Origin: Limnomonas spitsbergensis
Taxonomy: Eukaryota > Chlorophyta > Chlorophyceae > Chlamydomonadales
NCBI GenBank assembly: GCA_037349105.1
Contig: JAYJMM010000038.1
Span: 124,001-188,000 of the forward strand
Length of the DNA stretch: 64,000 nt
Direction of reading: 5' to 3'
Made by a program: the position numbers and the translations under genes
The notes under the pieces: model-generated
What the model was told of the DNA's origin: nothing
Seen by the model: the letters and a program-made list of their open reading frames with translations, nothing else
Database searches by the model: none
In this document: piece after piece, positions 54,241 to 64,000 of the stretch
Layout: each line of letters begins with the position of its first letter
Position numbering within the stretch: position 1 is the stretch's first letter

Positions 54241-56148
54241 TGGCAGTGTGCATTGCATCAGGCTTTATGTCTATCTGTTTTGCAACATCTGCCATGCACT
54301 GCTTACGACTTTCAGGCTGTTTGGCAGCACCTGTCGTGCATTGTTTGCCACCTTTCTACATGTTCCTGTCTTTCTGCGCTGAAGCATCTGTTTAGAAGCA
54401 TCCTTTGTGCCCTGCTTACGGTCTTTTGCTTATTTTGCAACATCCGCCGTGCACACCGGTACTTTCTGTCTTCGCCTCTATCTATTGAGCAGCATCCTCT
54501 ATGCAATGCTGCAAGTTAGTAGTCTTCCTGTCTGATCCGCATTCAGCATCCACCATGCAGGCATGCACTGCTTGCTGCCTTTCTAATACTGTTGAACAGC
54601 CTGAGTCGTACACTGCTGTGTTGCGTCACCCAGTACACCCAGCCACATGCGAGTAGGCCCAGCAGCATTTCAGCATGGGTCGTCACATGTAGTTACATAC
54701 ATCGACATCGCTTACTTCCTACTTGGCCATTCATTCAGGCAAGCGCACTGTGTATGACATCTTACGTAATACAATTCTACCACCCTGAGATAGCGCGCGC
54801 TGAAGGTGTCCGAACGAAGTCCAGACCACCACCTGTGCCGTTTACAGTTTGCTCAGCATCGCACATCAGATGCTGATGTTCCCATTCGGCATCTACCAGC
54901 CAAACTGTTTCCAACCCTGCAACAACCCTGCAACATCCAGTTGCGGGTTTATGTCCGAAATCTAAACGACAGCCGCCTTCCCTGGTCTCAAAGAATTGAA
55001 AAAGGCGACCTTGCGTTTTGTGCCGAGATTTTGCAGCGGAGCGAGGCGAGATGATTTCGAACTTGCCCTTCAAAACAGGGACGCTCGGCTCCAAAACGCA
55101 CTAGAAATGTCGTACATTCCGTTTCGTTCATTTACTCACTCGGGTACTCGTGCGCACGCTGGCACCCCCCCTCACAGCACGTTTCCGATTGAGGACCCCG
55201 GAACAAACGTGTACGACGGTCTTCTGGTCTTCGGGAGATTTCCGGGGAGGGTGTTTCTGCAAACACCCCGGAGCCACACACCGGAACGTGAGGCCGCGTA
55301 ATCTTGCGTGGTTCAGGGTTTACTGCGATATTGCCGAATGTGTGCCTATATGTTATCTGCGCTGTTGCTGCTGCTTCTGCTTATCCTGCTGATGATAATG
55401 ATGATGATAGGGATGATTCGCTCGCGGAGTGACCAAGGCCGAGGCGGCCCGCGGCCTTTCTGCAGGGCCGCCCCCATCACTACCGCCCGATAAGTTCATG
55501 GGAAGAAAAATGCGGCGATTCATATTTATAAACAAAAGCTATTCGAAGACCTGAAAACTCTCCGGGGTCTTTGGAATTTCCGGGGAGGGGGGGGGGTCCC
55601 CGGAAAAACAAGAGACGTACTGTACGACTCTTGGTGGTCTAAAGGCTCCGGAGATTTTCCGGGGTCCAGTGTTTCAGCTCAAAACACACCGGAAACACCC
55701 CGGAAAGTTTCCGGGGTTCAATCAGAAACGTGCTGTCATGCTGGCGCGGCTCCTCGCGCGCGGGTTGCACATTTGCGCCCGCCGCCCTGTCATCAATCGT
55801 ATGCATATATCTGTCAAACCACCACATTTGAAGTACCCAACGGTAAGCCCCAGCAACACCCCCCCCCGGCACCACTATAAGTACCAGTAGCGCTATATGT
55901 CCCTACAATTCAGCCATTGAATCGTGCTATCTTGCAAATATCAGGATACACGAGAGAGCACCCAACAGGCAGCTGAGCCATCCACCTGTGACCAAGATAC
56001 CATTACTGGTAAGTATATTTTTGGATTTGTATATGCCTGGGCCTTCGTGTCATCAATTGCCGTCTTGACCGAGCAAATTTGACATTGCGGTATCTTATTC
56101 TTTGCCACCAACCTCGCTCCCCGTCCCCCCTCCCGCCCCTGCAGCAAC
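54240..56148. other. Intergenic, GC-rich repeats CCGGGG, no gene recognised
   Basis: 55180-55730 contains repeated and inverted copies of TTTCCGGGG / CCCCGGAAA (for example at 55255, 55580, 55660 and 55700). Small frames on both strands have no recognisable content. The end of the interval is the 5' flank of pherophorin-2. Confidence 0.5.
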
Positions 56149-59100
56149 ATGAAGTGGGGACTCGCAGCACTGTTGTTGTCAGCTCTCATCGCTGGTGTAC
56201 AATCACAAGGGTGGGTTCAATCAGAAAGAGATGATGGTCCTCCCAATCACCGAACTAGTATCCACCCCCTCGTGGAGACGATGATGAGTCAGCGTCGATG
56301 ACATTGGACGCTGCAACATCCATAGTACCTGCCTGCCTTGCCTGCATGGCCACTGGAAACAGAGCTTTAACCGGCCGAATGGCTGCATACTAATTGGTAT
56401 CCATCCCCATCATGGAGACGACGCGTCATCGTCGATGACCATACATTACGCTGCAACACTGTTGGCCCCCACTGATGGCATCCATACCTGCCTTGCTTGT
56501 CCGCACGCGTAGTACTAGCCTGCTTACCCACTGGAAACACTGCTTAAATCACTGCGTGTACAATTTATCTCGCGATGTGTGGTTCCTGACGACCTTTTCA
56601 ACCCGCTAACCACCGCAGAGGCGTTCCTACCTTCCCGTTCCATCGATGCACGGACTACAATGCATCGAGTCTTCCGTTCGACCTGACCAAGCCTGTCGAG
56701 AAGTCGCCTGGCATGTACTGCATGACACTTTCCTACAGGGGCCCCGTCCAGAGCCCCAGCGACTGCTACAGCATTCTCTCTACCTACGGTGCAACCCGCC
56801 TCATCATGGGAGTCAGTGAGTACAAACCCTGATGCACTGACTGATACATGTCTCTTGTTTGATGGTAACGGTGCGGATGTGGCTTCGGCCCCGAGCTGCG
56901 CTGTTCCCTGAACCCGCACGCCCCTGAGTTTTCTTGTTCTGATACATGTCAATATGTCATGACGGAGACCTGCCTTGTCATGTAATCATGAGACCTGCCT
57001 TATCGTTCAAAAGCATAGCACTACCAAGTCTTCCAGGTGCTCAATGTTTCCATAGCATTATCCACTCCTGCTGACCGTACTCATTGCCCCGGTGCGCTCT
57101 TTTCACAGACCAAATGTGCATGTCTGACTTTAACCGAAAGGACGGCCTCTACATCAACGGCATGCTTCAGTCTGCCAACGTTGCATGGCTGAACTACGGC
57201 GCTGAATCCATCATCAAGTCCTATAACCTGCTGATCCTGCCTTCCAACGCCGGCACTGAGTTCTGCTTTAAGTCTGCCGGCACGGTCTGCACCATTTCGA
57301 CGTTCTTCCAGGCATGGCCCGGCCCATACTACTGGCCCATCAACTGGGACGTCGAGACGGATCGTGCCCCCATTTGCTGCCCAGTCAACACCCCTCCTCC
57401 CCCCTCTCCTCCTCCTCCTCCATCTCCTCCTCCCCCCCCTCCTCCCTCTCCTCCCCCTCCGCGTCCTCCCCCTCCTCCTCCTCCCTCTCCTCCCCCTCCG
57501 CGTCCTCCCCCTCCTCCTCCTCCCTCTCCTCCCCCTCCTCCCCCTCCCTCCCCTCCTCCCCCCTCTCCTCCTCCTCCGCGTCCCCCCCCTCCTCCTCCTC
57601 CCTCTCCTCCCCCCCCTCCCCCTCCTTCCCCTCCTCCTCCCCCCCCTCCCTCTCCTCCTCCCCCCCCTCCCCCCAGCCCCCCTCCTCCATTCCCCCCACC
57701 TCCCCCTCCCCCTCCCCCTCCCCCCCCTCCTCCCCCTCCTCCTCGCCCCCCTCCTCCACGCCCTCCTCCCCCAAGCCCCCCTCCTCCCCCTCCTCCATCT
57801 CCTCCCCCTCCCCCTCCCCCCCGCCCCCCTCCTCCTCCCCCTCCTTCGCCTCCCCCTCCCCCTCCCCCCCGCCCCCCTCCCCCTCCCCCTCCTTCCCCTC
57901 CCCCTCCCCCGCCCCCCCGCCCCCCTCCTCCTCCCCCACCTTCCCCTCCCCCCCCTCCCCCCCCCCCCAGTTTGCCAGATTTGTGTGTACTTCTGTGTCC
58001 CTGTGCCCGCCACCAACTCCGCCCAGCCCCCTCGCCCCACCGCTGCCACATGCGCATCCTTGGTCTCTTACATGAACACCTACAGCATGGACGTGGCACC
58101 CGGCTCCAGCCTGATGTACGCATGTGCAGCGATCAACGCCACCTGCGTCGAAGTCTGCGCCACAGGATCCGTCCAGACTTCCACCGTCTGCAACTCTTTC
58201 GTGCAAGGCACATCTATAGCGGTAGGCATAAACATAAGTGTTGAGCGATTCACGGCTGTGATGGTCAGGCTTTTGACGACGCCACAAATATTGTACGGTT
58301 CTTCAGTCCACATTTACTGCTGTACAGTGAAACACACTGTCTGGTCTTAGGTTACACCCGAGTCCCTGATACGGTGTCAGAGGCTCAGAGCCCAATCCTG
58401 CTTCAAATGCCATGAATATCACACAAGTTAATTATGCTGTGAAAAAGAGGGTTGGCTGAAATGCTGCCTAACCTAACCCTTGAGACCATGCTGGAGCACT
58501 TGCTTCGAATTCTCTTTGGCCCTGCTCTGAATTCCTCCCGATTCTTGTGCCCCTTGCAGAGCCTGATGACTGGAGTTGGTTACGGCCAGTACTCCTGCGG
58601 CGCCACCATGGCCGTCCAAGACTCATGCGGCTGCACGTTCTCATCTTCGTTGCCCGCATGCCAAAACCTCAGCCCCCCTCCTCCCCCTTCTCCTCCCCCC
58701 CCCCCCTCCTCCCTCCCCTCCTCCCCCCCCTCCCCCCAGACCCCCTCCCCCCCCTCCTCCCTCTCCTCCCCCTCCGCGCCCCCCTCCCCCTTCCCCTCCT
58801 CCCCCCAGCCCTCCCCCTCCCCCTCCCCCCCCCTCCATTCCGGGACTTCCCCCACTACTGCTACCCTGGTAACTCTGCCGTCAACGGAGGCGTGGCTGGA
58901 GGCACTGGTGGCTCAGCCATCCTGTTCGATGTGATTGCTGTATCTCCCAATGCAACCGGCAACATCGTGAACCTGGTGCTCACCAAGAACCCCTTTTGTA
59001 ACCCTGAGTTCCACTGCTGCAACTCAAACTTGGAGTCAGTCGAGTTCATCCTCAACCGTGAGTCTTTACTGAACCTAAACCCTTCGTCCTAAACCCTTCA

Positions 59101-60024
59101 CCCTTCATCCTTAACCCGGTCGGTAAATGGGTGGAATGCGGGGGATGCTACTGAAACAGCTCTACCCATCTGGACAGGGGCTCGACGGAGTCATGGGCAT
59201 GCTTGTCACTTTGAAATTAACGCAACCATCTTTTTCGTATATTAACATAAAAATGTCTTTCTAATCTCATGTTTGTCTGGATACTGACCCATCATGTTTT
59301 TTGTGCCTTGGCTTGCAGCCCTCTGCCGTGGCGCCATTCAACAGCTGTCCTACTCTTTCCCACCCGCGACCCTGCCTTCCTATGGTCTTAAGAAGTGGCC
59401 CATTGAGGCGCCGGCGGGTTACGCCCAGAACCAGCAGGTCCTCACTGGAAAGGTGCGGGCAGTTGTGATTTTATGTGGGCTCTGAAACCATTGTAGCATT
59501 TTTACCACTTAAACCAAAGGATCCAGATGTAGATAACGTCCTATTAGGTTATTAGGATTGTTACAGGGGCATCATCTACTTATCATGTGGTGCCTGGCTG
59601 TCGATGCGGTAAAGTAAGTCTAGAAAGCCAGGCTGAGGATTTGAGACGCAGGTCAATCGAATGGTTTTTGTTTGTATTTCTACTTAACTGACCTGCTGAA
59701 TGTCGCGAGCGGGCTATCCTAACAGCATGGATAGAACTGCTGTGGGTCCAGCAGTTTTCACGCCTCCTGCTTCGGCGGAGGAGTAGTCTTTCTTTCTTTC
59801 TGACCATCTGTGCTTGTCCTCTGTCCCCTCAGGTGACCAACCTGTGCAAAGCCAACCCCAGTGCCTGCCCCGACTCCATGGTGGTCACGCTGACGCTGGA
59901 CCCAGAGAACCTGTCTTGCAACACTGCGGACAAGTTCTTCCTGGATGGCCAGTTCTGGTGGGCGACCTACTCCAGCTTGGTCGCTGGAACCGGAAACTGC
60001 GACTGCTGCGGGACCAGCGGCTAA
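56149..60024 (+). CDS. Pherophorin with two Pro-rich spacers
   Basis: Exons 56149-56210, 56619-56815, 57109-58221, 58560-59057, 59319-59452, 59833-60024. Exon 1 codes a signal peptide (MKWGLAALLLSALIAGVQSQ). Exons 2 and 3 code the first pherophorin domain (FPFHRCTDYNASSLPFDL, MYCMTLSYRGPV, EFCFKSAGTVCT, ICCPVNT). Then comes a (S/R)PPPPPPP rod of about 200 residues. A cysteine-rich part follows (VCQICVYFCVP, AACAAINATCVEVCATG-like), then GYGQYSCGATMAVQDSCGCT, a second short SPPPPP stretch and a second domain (FPHYCYPGNSAVNG, NPEFHCCNSNLESVEF, CRGAIQQLSYSFPP). The C-terminus is NCDCCGTSG. The proline rods, presumably hydroxyprolines with O-glycans, make a rigid extracellular matrix glycoprotein. 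Exons 3 and 4 each contain a one-base phase error inside poly-C. Confidence 0.93.
56250..56545. repeat. Tandem duplication in pherophorin-2 intron 1
   Basis: Two units of about 140 bp share ACTA(G/A)T..TATCCA(C/T)CCCC, TGGAGACGA, CGTCGATGAC, CGCTGCAACA, CCTGCCTTGC and CCACTGGAAACA. They do not include exon sequence. Confidence 0.85.
57385..57970 (+). repeat. Pro-rich rod coding tract (CCT/CCC)n
   Basis: About 585 bp of almost pure C/T on the plus strand encoding SPPPPPPP/RPPPPPPP units. All reverse-strand Gly-rich ORFs and the Leu/Ser-rich shifted frames here are shadows. Confidence 0.97.
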
Positions 60025-61590
60025 GTTATGGCCTTGTTTGACGATTCCTTGATGCCTTTCTGTGTTAAGTAATATGTGCTTCTGCATAAGAAGAATGTCT
60101 CCCTGGTGACTGGCCTGCTTGCTAGCTGCTGGGAAACGCTGTCGGCATGTATTACTAGATTTTCATCATCCCATATATAGAGAGGCAGACACTGTAGTTA
60201 AGTGTTACAATGGAGTAGTGTTTCCTCCTTCTGGGCAAGCTGCCCGCTGCTTATGTAACTGGCTGCCCCTGCTGCTGCTTTGTTCTTATTGTTTCGTGAG
60301 TTTTCCCGCGCCAGTGGCTCATCAGGCCCCACAGGGCGTAGGATAGCTTTCTTATCTTTTGAAATATGATTCCACCCCGCCTAGTCAGCATATCCGCGCC
60401 ACAGTCAAGTGGATGTGAGTTGATTGCTAGCGCAGGGGGTATTTTTTAATGCTTGCTGTTATGTCTTGATTGATCTGTCCTCAAATGGTGCCGGTTCGTG
60501 GGCACCCGTCCCTCGCATCGATTGTGGTGCTCAGCTGGATTGAAACAAATCCAAGGATCAGGTGCCTGCTGCAACAATGCAGATCGCTGTCCCTGCTGCA
60601 TTCAGTTGTTCCTATGTTAGTAGCCAGTTAGTTATTCCTTTCCTTTTAGGACTGTACACTAATTTTCAAAAACACAAAAATGTAAACACCATGATTTATC
60701 AGGCTCCGCATTCCTACGCAACGCACTACTCGATGGCTGTGTGCTGCTGCTAGATGGGGTCGCTAGCCCATGAGTGGGCTTGTGGGCGTGATTGCATTCG
60801 CTCTCCTTGTTGTGCCCGCTGTCCTACTTCACACTTTGCGGACACCTATCCCAGTAGACATCACTTACGTTGCTCTGCTGGACAGCGAATGCAATCACAG
60901 CAGTATCCGATCGTCTGGTGATGGCAGCATCTGAGAAAGGCAATCAAAACCTGTAAACGAACCTTGAAACTCATGCTGTTGATATCTCAATGTCGTTAGG
61001 CACCCAATGTGGTCACCCCGAAAGGAAGACGACAGCCACAGTCATCGGATCATACTAAGTGCTGAACAACACTGACAAGGTGTCTTGGTATCCCGAATCA
61101 GGTGCCATGACGATATTCTTATACGGGATGACAAGGCGGATTGCTATTTATGAGCGGTATCCACATGCCCTGATGGAAAGTACGTCGACAAAACGTGGAC
61201 AGAACAGAACCGGTCTGTCGACTTGAAGAATGCATGGAGACAATTCGTCATATTTGCTGACAAGAGTTCAAACAACATGGCATGGCTTTGATAATTTGCT
61301 AGGCATGAAGTATGAACAACTGGCATGTGCATTACCGTATGTTTGATTTTGGTGTGAAATGACACGGACACACTGTCCAACTTTCCTTCAGGGGCTCCAG
61401 GCTCCACAGAGCCATAGCTTGCCGTGCAAATAGGTGGGGGTCCCATCCTAGTATGCCTCAAGCAAGATAGGGAGAATCTAGGGTTCCAGTCACAATTTTT
61501 AACACATGACTCACTGAAGATACGCGTCACACAGTGGCACACTAGATTTTCAGGTTAACATTTGAACACTCATATTTCAGGAACATTCTC
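60025..61590. other. Intergenic, 3' flank of pherophorin-2
   Basis: Candidate TGTAA at 60254-60258. A diverged copy of the 61.7-kb repeat lies at about 60420-60555 (GCTAGCGCAGGGGGT, CCGGTTCGTGGGCACCCGTC). CATTCGCTCTCC at 60793 and GGACAGCGAATGC at 60880 form weak inverted words. No gene seen. Confidence 0.45.
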
Positions 61591-61594
61591 AAAT

Positions 61595-61840
61595 TTCCTA
61601 GGCAGTGTTCAACCGAATTCTTTTGCACCCACGTCATGTTTTATGGCTGGGGCTTATCTTCTGCACTGTGGGGTTCATTCCCACGCTACTGCCCGGTAGT
61701 TGTGTGTTAGTTGCTAGCCCAGGGGGGTCACCGGTTTTCGCTCGCTGTCCTAGCCTAATTAGTGCTTGTACCGAGTTACGGGCACATGTCCCATGCATCA
61801 AATGTGACGCTCTGTTGGACTGTAACCTTGGGGACGGTAA
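61595..61840 (-). repeat. Inverted copy of the 4995-5240 dispersed repeat
   Basis: Reads GTTCAACCGAATTCTTTTGC, ATGGCTGGGGCTTATCTTCT, TAGCCCAGGGGGGTCACCGG and CTCTGTTGGACTGTAAC, the reverse complement of the 5-kb copy with moderate divergence. Confidence 0.82.
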
Positions 61841-61849
61841 ACTTGAGGA

Positions 61850-62045
61850 ATAGGCTTGAGAGGGGCAGAGGTACTTAGGGCTGCCTTTTCCTTTTGGGGG
61901 GGGGGGTGTTTCTTTCTACTCTGTGTTCTTCTCCTTCTTTCCCTCTTACCTCAAGTTTATTCTATTTTCTCCCAACCGAACAGTTGGGCGCCCACGCGGC
62001 CGAGCCTTTTTGAGCGGGGCCCAGAGGGGTTATGTCATTGACATT
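61850..62045 (+). mobile_element. LINE 3' end, plus orientation
   Basis: T-rich 3' UTR, then CAGTTGGGCGCCCACGCGGC, CGAGCCTTTTTGAGC and GGGGCCCAGAGGGGTTATGTCATTGAC. This is the reverse complement of the tails at 3.35, 52.2 and 52.9 kb. Confidence 0.8.
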
Positions 62046-62140
62046 TGAGTACATGTAGGATGTGAGAACTTCCATGACATATCCCCCTGTCCGGGCAGCT
62101 CAAGTGCAGGCAAGGACTACTCCCCCACGCCTTATCTTCA

Positions 62141-62320
62141 TGAGCGGGCAGCTCCAAGTCAATGAGCGGGCAGCTCCAAGTCAATGACGTTACACCTCTT
62201 AAGTCAATGACGTTACACCTCTTAAGTCAATGACGTTACACCTCTTAAGTCAATGACGTTACACCTCTTAAGTCAATGACGTTATACCTCTGGGCCCTGC
62301 TCAAATAAGGCTAAGAGTTG
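62141..62320 (-). repeat. 23-bp tandem repeat at a LINE 3' terminus
   Basis: AAGTCAATGACGTTACACCT plus CTT occurs five times, the last running into a LINE tail (CTGGGCCCTGCTCAAATAAGG). It is preceded by two copies of GAGCGGGCAGCTCCAAGTCA. On the minus strand the unit is the very 3' end of the LINE. Confidence 0.92.
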
Positions 62321-62744
62321 GGAGGAAAACTGTTTATAAGTAGAGCACAGACTCGCATCCTCCCCCCACGAAGGCTCTGCTGCGATGCAACTGGCCTCCA
62401 TGAGAGCATATAAAAAGAAGGTGCGATCAGAACAAGCTTGATCTAAATCCTGGATACAAGCTCTGCTTTAAATTACAAGAGGCCGGCTGAGCGATGCAGC
62501 CTGCAACACTGTGAAGTTTTTGTGAAGTTTTTACAGTCCAACAGAGCATCACACTTGATGCATGGGACATGTGCCCGTAAACCGGTACAGGCACTTGATA
62601 CACTACTAGTCCATTTGGAAACTCTGTACGTATTCGGCATTATTTCAGCAGCTCGAGCCAAAGCTGTCATGCCCCAGAGAGCAAGGCGTCACCTGGGCTC
62701 TCACTACCTCATCCGAGCGCAACGTCGCCTGGGCCCTCGTCATC

Positions 62745-63359
62745 TCATCTGAGCGCAGCAGGGCCGGGGCTCCCATCACAGCTCGGCGGCACATCCGCCT
62801 TGACCAACGGGGCAGCCAGTCCATCTACAGGCGTAGTTGGACAGGGCCACTGAGGAAAGGAGCCCTCTGCAGCAGTGGCATCCCCGTTCTTGCCCCCAAT
62901 TCCTGCTTCTCTGTCCCCTGCTGCGCCGGCCGCTGGCTCGGCCCCAACCACAATCACGCAGTGGTCCGGACTGGCGGCAACCGAGATGTTCGGCGGATCA
63001 TCAGGACGCGGCGAGGGTGTGGGAGGGCTTGTGAGAGAGGACGGACCAGCCAGCGTGCCACCCAGTTGCTGCTGTTGTTGCTGCTGTTGCTGATGCGCCT
63101 GCAGTTGTTGTTGCAGCTGCTGCACCTGCTGCTGGAGTTGCAGGGAGAGCGGCTCAGTCATCGGCACACTCGAAGACATCGCTCCCGAAGACACGCCCGC
63201 CGACTCCTCTGCGGCGGCCGCAGCGTCTTCCCGCGCCTGCGCTGCGCGCTCCGAGGCGTCCTGCGCCGCCATCTCAGCTGTGACCTCCAGCACGGGAGCT
63301 TCTGCCTCCAAGCTGCGAACCGTCCTGCGCTCAGGGTTGACAGAAATACTGTCTGGGCG
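62745..63359 (-). CDS. 3' exon of unrecognised protein, Gln-rich
   Basis: The minus-strand exon opens after the acceptor TTCCTTTCAG at 63360 and stays open for 204 codons to TGA 62745. Content: RPDSISVNPERRTVRSLEAE, an Ala/Glu-rich helix (ERAAQAREDAAAAAEESAG), a Gln-rich coiled-coil-like stretch with QLQQQVQQLQQQLQAH and then (Q)9, and a Pro/Ala-rich tail. I do not recognise it. The upstream exon is probably 63857-63718. Confidence 0.6.
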   Translation of the reverse strand, partial: RPDSISVNPERRTVRSLEAEAPVLEVTAEMAAQDASERAAQAREDAAAAAEESAGVSSGAMSSSVPMTEPLSLQLQQQVQQLQQQLQAHQQQQQQQQQLGGTLAGPSSLTSPPTPSPRPDDPPNISVAASPDHCVIVVGAEPAAGAAGDREAGIGGKNGDATAAEGSFPQWPCPTTPVDGLAAPLVKADVPPSCDGSPGPAALR

Positions 63360-63366
63360 CTGAAAG

Positions 63367-63717
63367 GAAGAACAAGCAGTTTGTGATCTTTGGCTTGAAC
63401 CCTAATCTTTGGCCTGAACCCAGAATCATAATGTTTCACCCACACCCTAAACCCTAATCTTTGGTCGCTTTCTGTCCCGCTACCCTCAATATTCTAAAAG
63501 TGTCTCCCCCTCCTTCCAGTTGCCCTAACTATTCTGAAAGCATAACCCCCTCCCCCGTCCAGCCACCCCAATATTCTGACTGCGCGCCCCCCCCCCATCC
63601 AGCCATTCTCAATATTCTGACAGCAAGCCCCCCCCCCCCCCTGTCCAGCCATCCTCAATATTCTGACAGCATGCCCCCTCTCTCCTGCTGGCTCCCCCCC
63701 GCTGCCCACCTGTCCCC
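63367..63717. repeat. Tandem repeat of about 48 bp in an intron
   Basis: CAATATTCTGACAGCATGCC / CCCTCCCCCGTCCAGCCACC units, about five copies. Interrupted near 63390-63460 by CCCTAATCTTTGGCCTGAAC repeats. Confidence 0.85.
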
Positions 63718-63857
63718 CATCTCCTTGAACACAGACGGCGCCACCAAGGACATGGCCATGATGCCCATGAGCCCGCTGTAGGGGAAGAAGTACAGCATGC
63801 AGAAGCCGAAGAAGAGGCCGAGCAGCAAGCAGCGGATGGCCATATAAGTCCAGAGCT
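63718..63857 (-). CDS. Exon with two predicted transmembrane segments
   Basis: Minus-strand exon between the acceptor GCCTCTGCAG and the donor ACAG|GTGGGC. It encodes LWTYMAIRCLLLGLFFGF, CMLYFFPYSGLMGIMAMSL and VAPSVFKEMGDR, that is, two hydrophobic helices and a basic/acidic end. The phase (2) does not match the start of the 63359 exon (0), so an exon is missing from the model, or the G5 run before the donor has an indel. The gene continues off the right edge. Confidence 0.55.
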
Positions 63858-64000
63858 GCAGAGGCAGGCATTGAATCAGAAGGAAGGAGCCGCAGCGGCA
63901 GGCACCAAGCCCCAATCGACCTCTCGGAGGCGCTTACTTTTCTTATTACGGTATGAAGTATCTTGTTCATGTTCAGTAAAATTAAGCATACCGTAGAATG

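Noticed and set aside
57081..58287. Large Gly/Arg- and Gly/Glu-rich ORFs on the minus strand and Leu/Ser-rich ORFs in shifted plus frames
   Set aside because: Shadows of the pherophorin proline-rod coding tract.
61660..61730. tRNA-derived SINE: A-box-like TAGCCCAGGGGG and B-box-like GGTTCATTCCC
   Set aside because: The boxes are in the wrong order on the strand where both match, and no cloverleaf can be drawn.

Overview
The window looks like nuclear DNA of a flagellated chlorophycean green alga of the Chlamydomonadales. The support is: two pherophorin genes (Hyp-rich extracellular matrix glycoproteins typical of volvocine algae and relatives), a BBS5 gene (BBSome, cilia), a plant-type CDKD kinase, an ACHT-type chloroplast thioredoxin and a CBM20 starch-binding protein. 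It is GC-rich and intron-rich, has many minisatellites, and carries interstitial TTTAGGG-type repeats. A species cannot be named from the sequence; Haematococcus or a relative would fit, but this is inference.

Layout. 1-2110 (-): 3' truncated pherophorin gene. 3348-4716 (-): 3' end of a non-LTR retrotransposon. 6490-7412 (-): ACHT-like thioredoxin, head-to-head with BBS5 at 7831-21487 (+, 10 exons, 354 codons). 23720-35196 (-): CDKD/CDK7 kinase (10 exons, 392 codons), head-to-head with a CBM20 protein at 35508-36997 (+). 39185-51474: a 12.3-kb retroelement inserted in another LINE 3' end, with a 4-bp target duplication GCTG. It carries gag, a C5-methyltransferase relic, a DDE integrase with PHD finger and an NPP-containing ORF; no reverse transcriptase is visible. 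51475-53900: LINE 3' ends. 56149-60024 (+): second pherophorin gene. 62745-63857 (-): 3' part of an unrecognised membrane protein gene.

The most unusual signal is that the introns of three genes (pherophorin-1, BBS5, CDKD) are full of degraded partial copies of the neighbouring exon's edge, splice site included. Copies of an exon's 3' end plus donor lie downstream of it. Copies of an exon's 5' end plus acceptor lie upstream of it. I call these exon echoes. They create arrays of decoy splice sites and account for much of the intron length. The thioredoxin, CBM20 and second pherophorin genes show none that I can see.

The second unusual signal is the retroelement's terminal structure: 319-bp repeat, interior, 61-bp repeat, 319-bp repeat, 61-bp repeat. 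This is the split direct repeat layout known from tyrosine-recombinase retroelements (PAT, Kangaroo), yet the element encodes a DDE integrase and has short inverted TGTCnCG/CGnGACA ends.

All gene models were built by reading splice junctions and checking that codon phase is conserved across every junction. No database search was possible.
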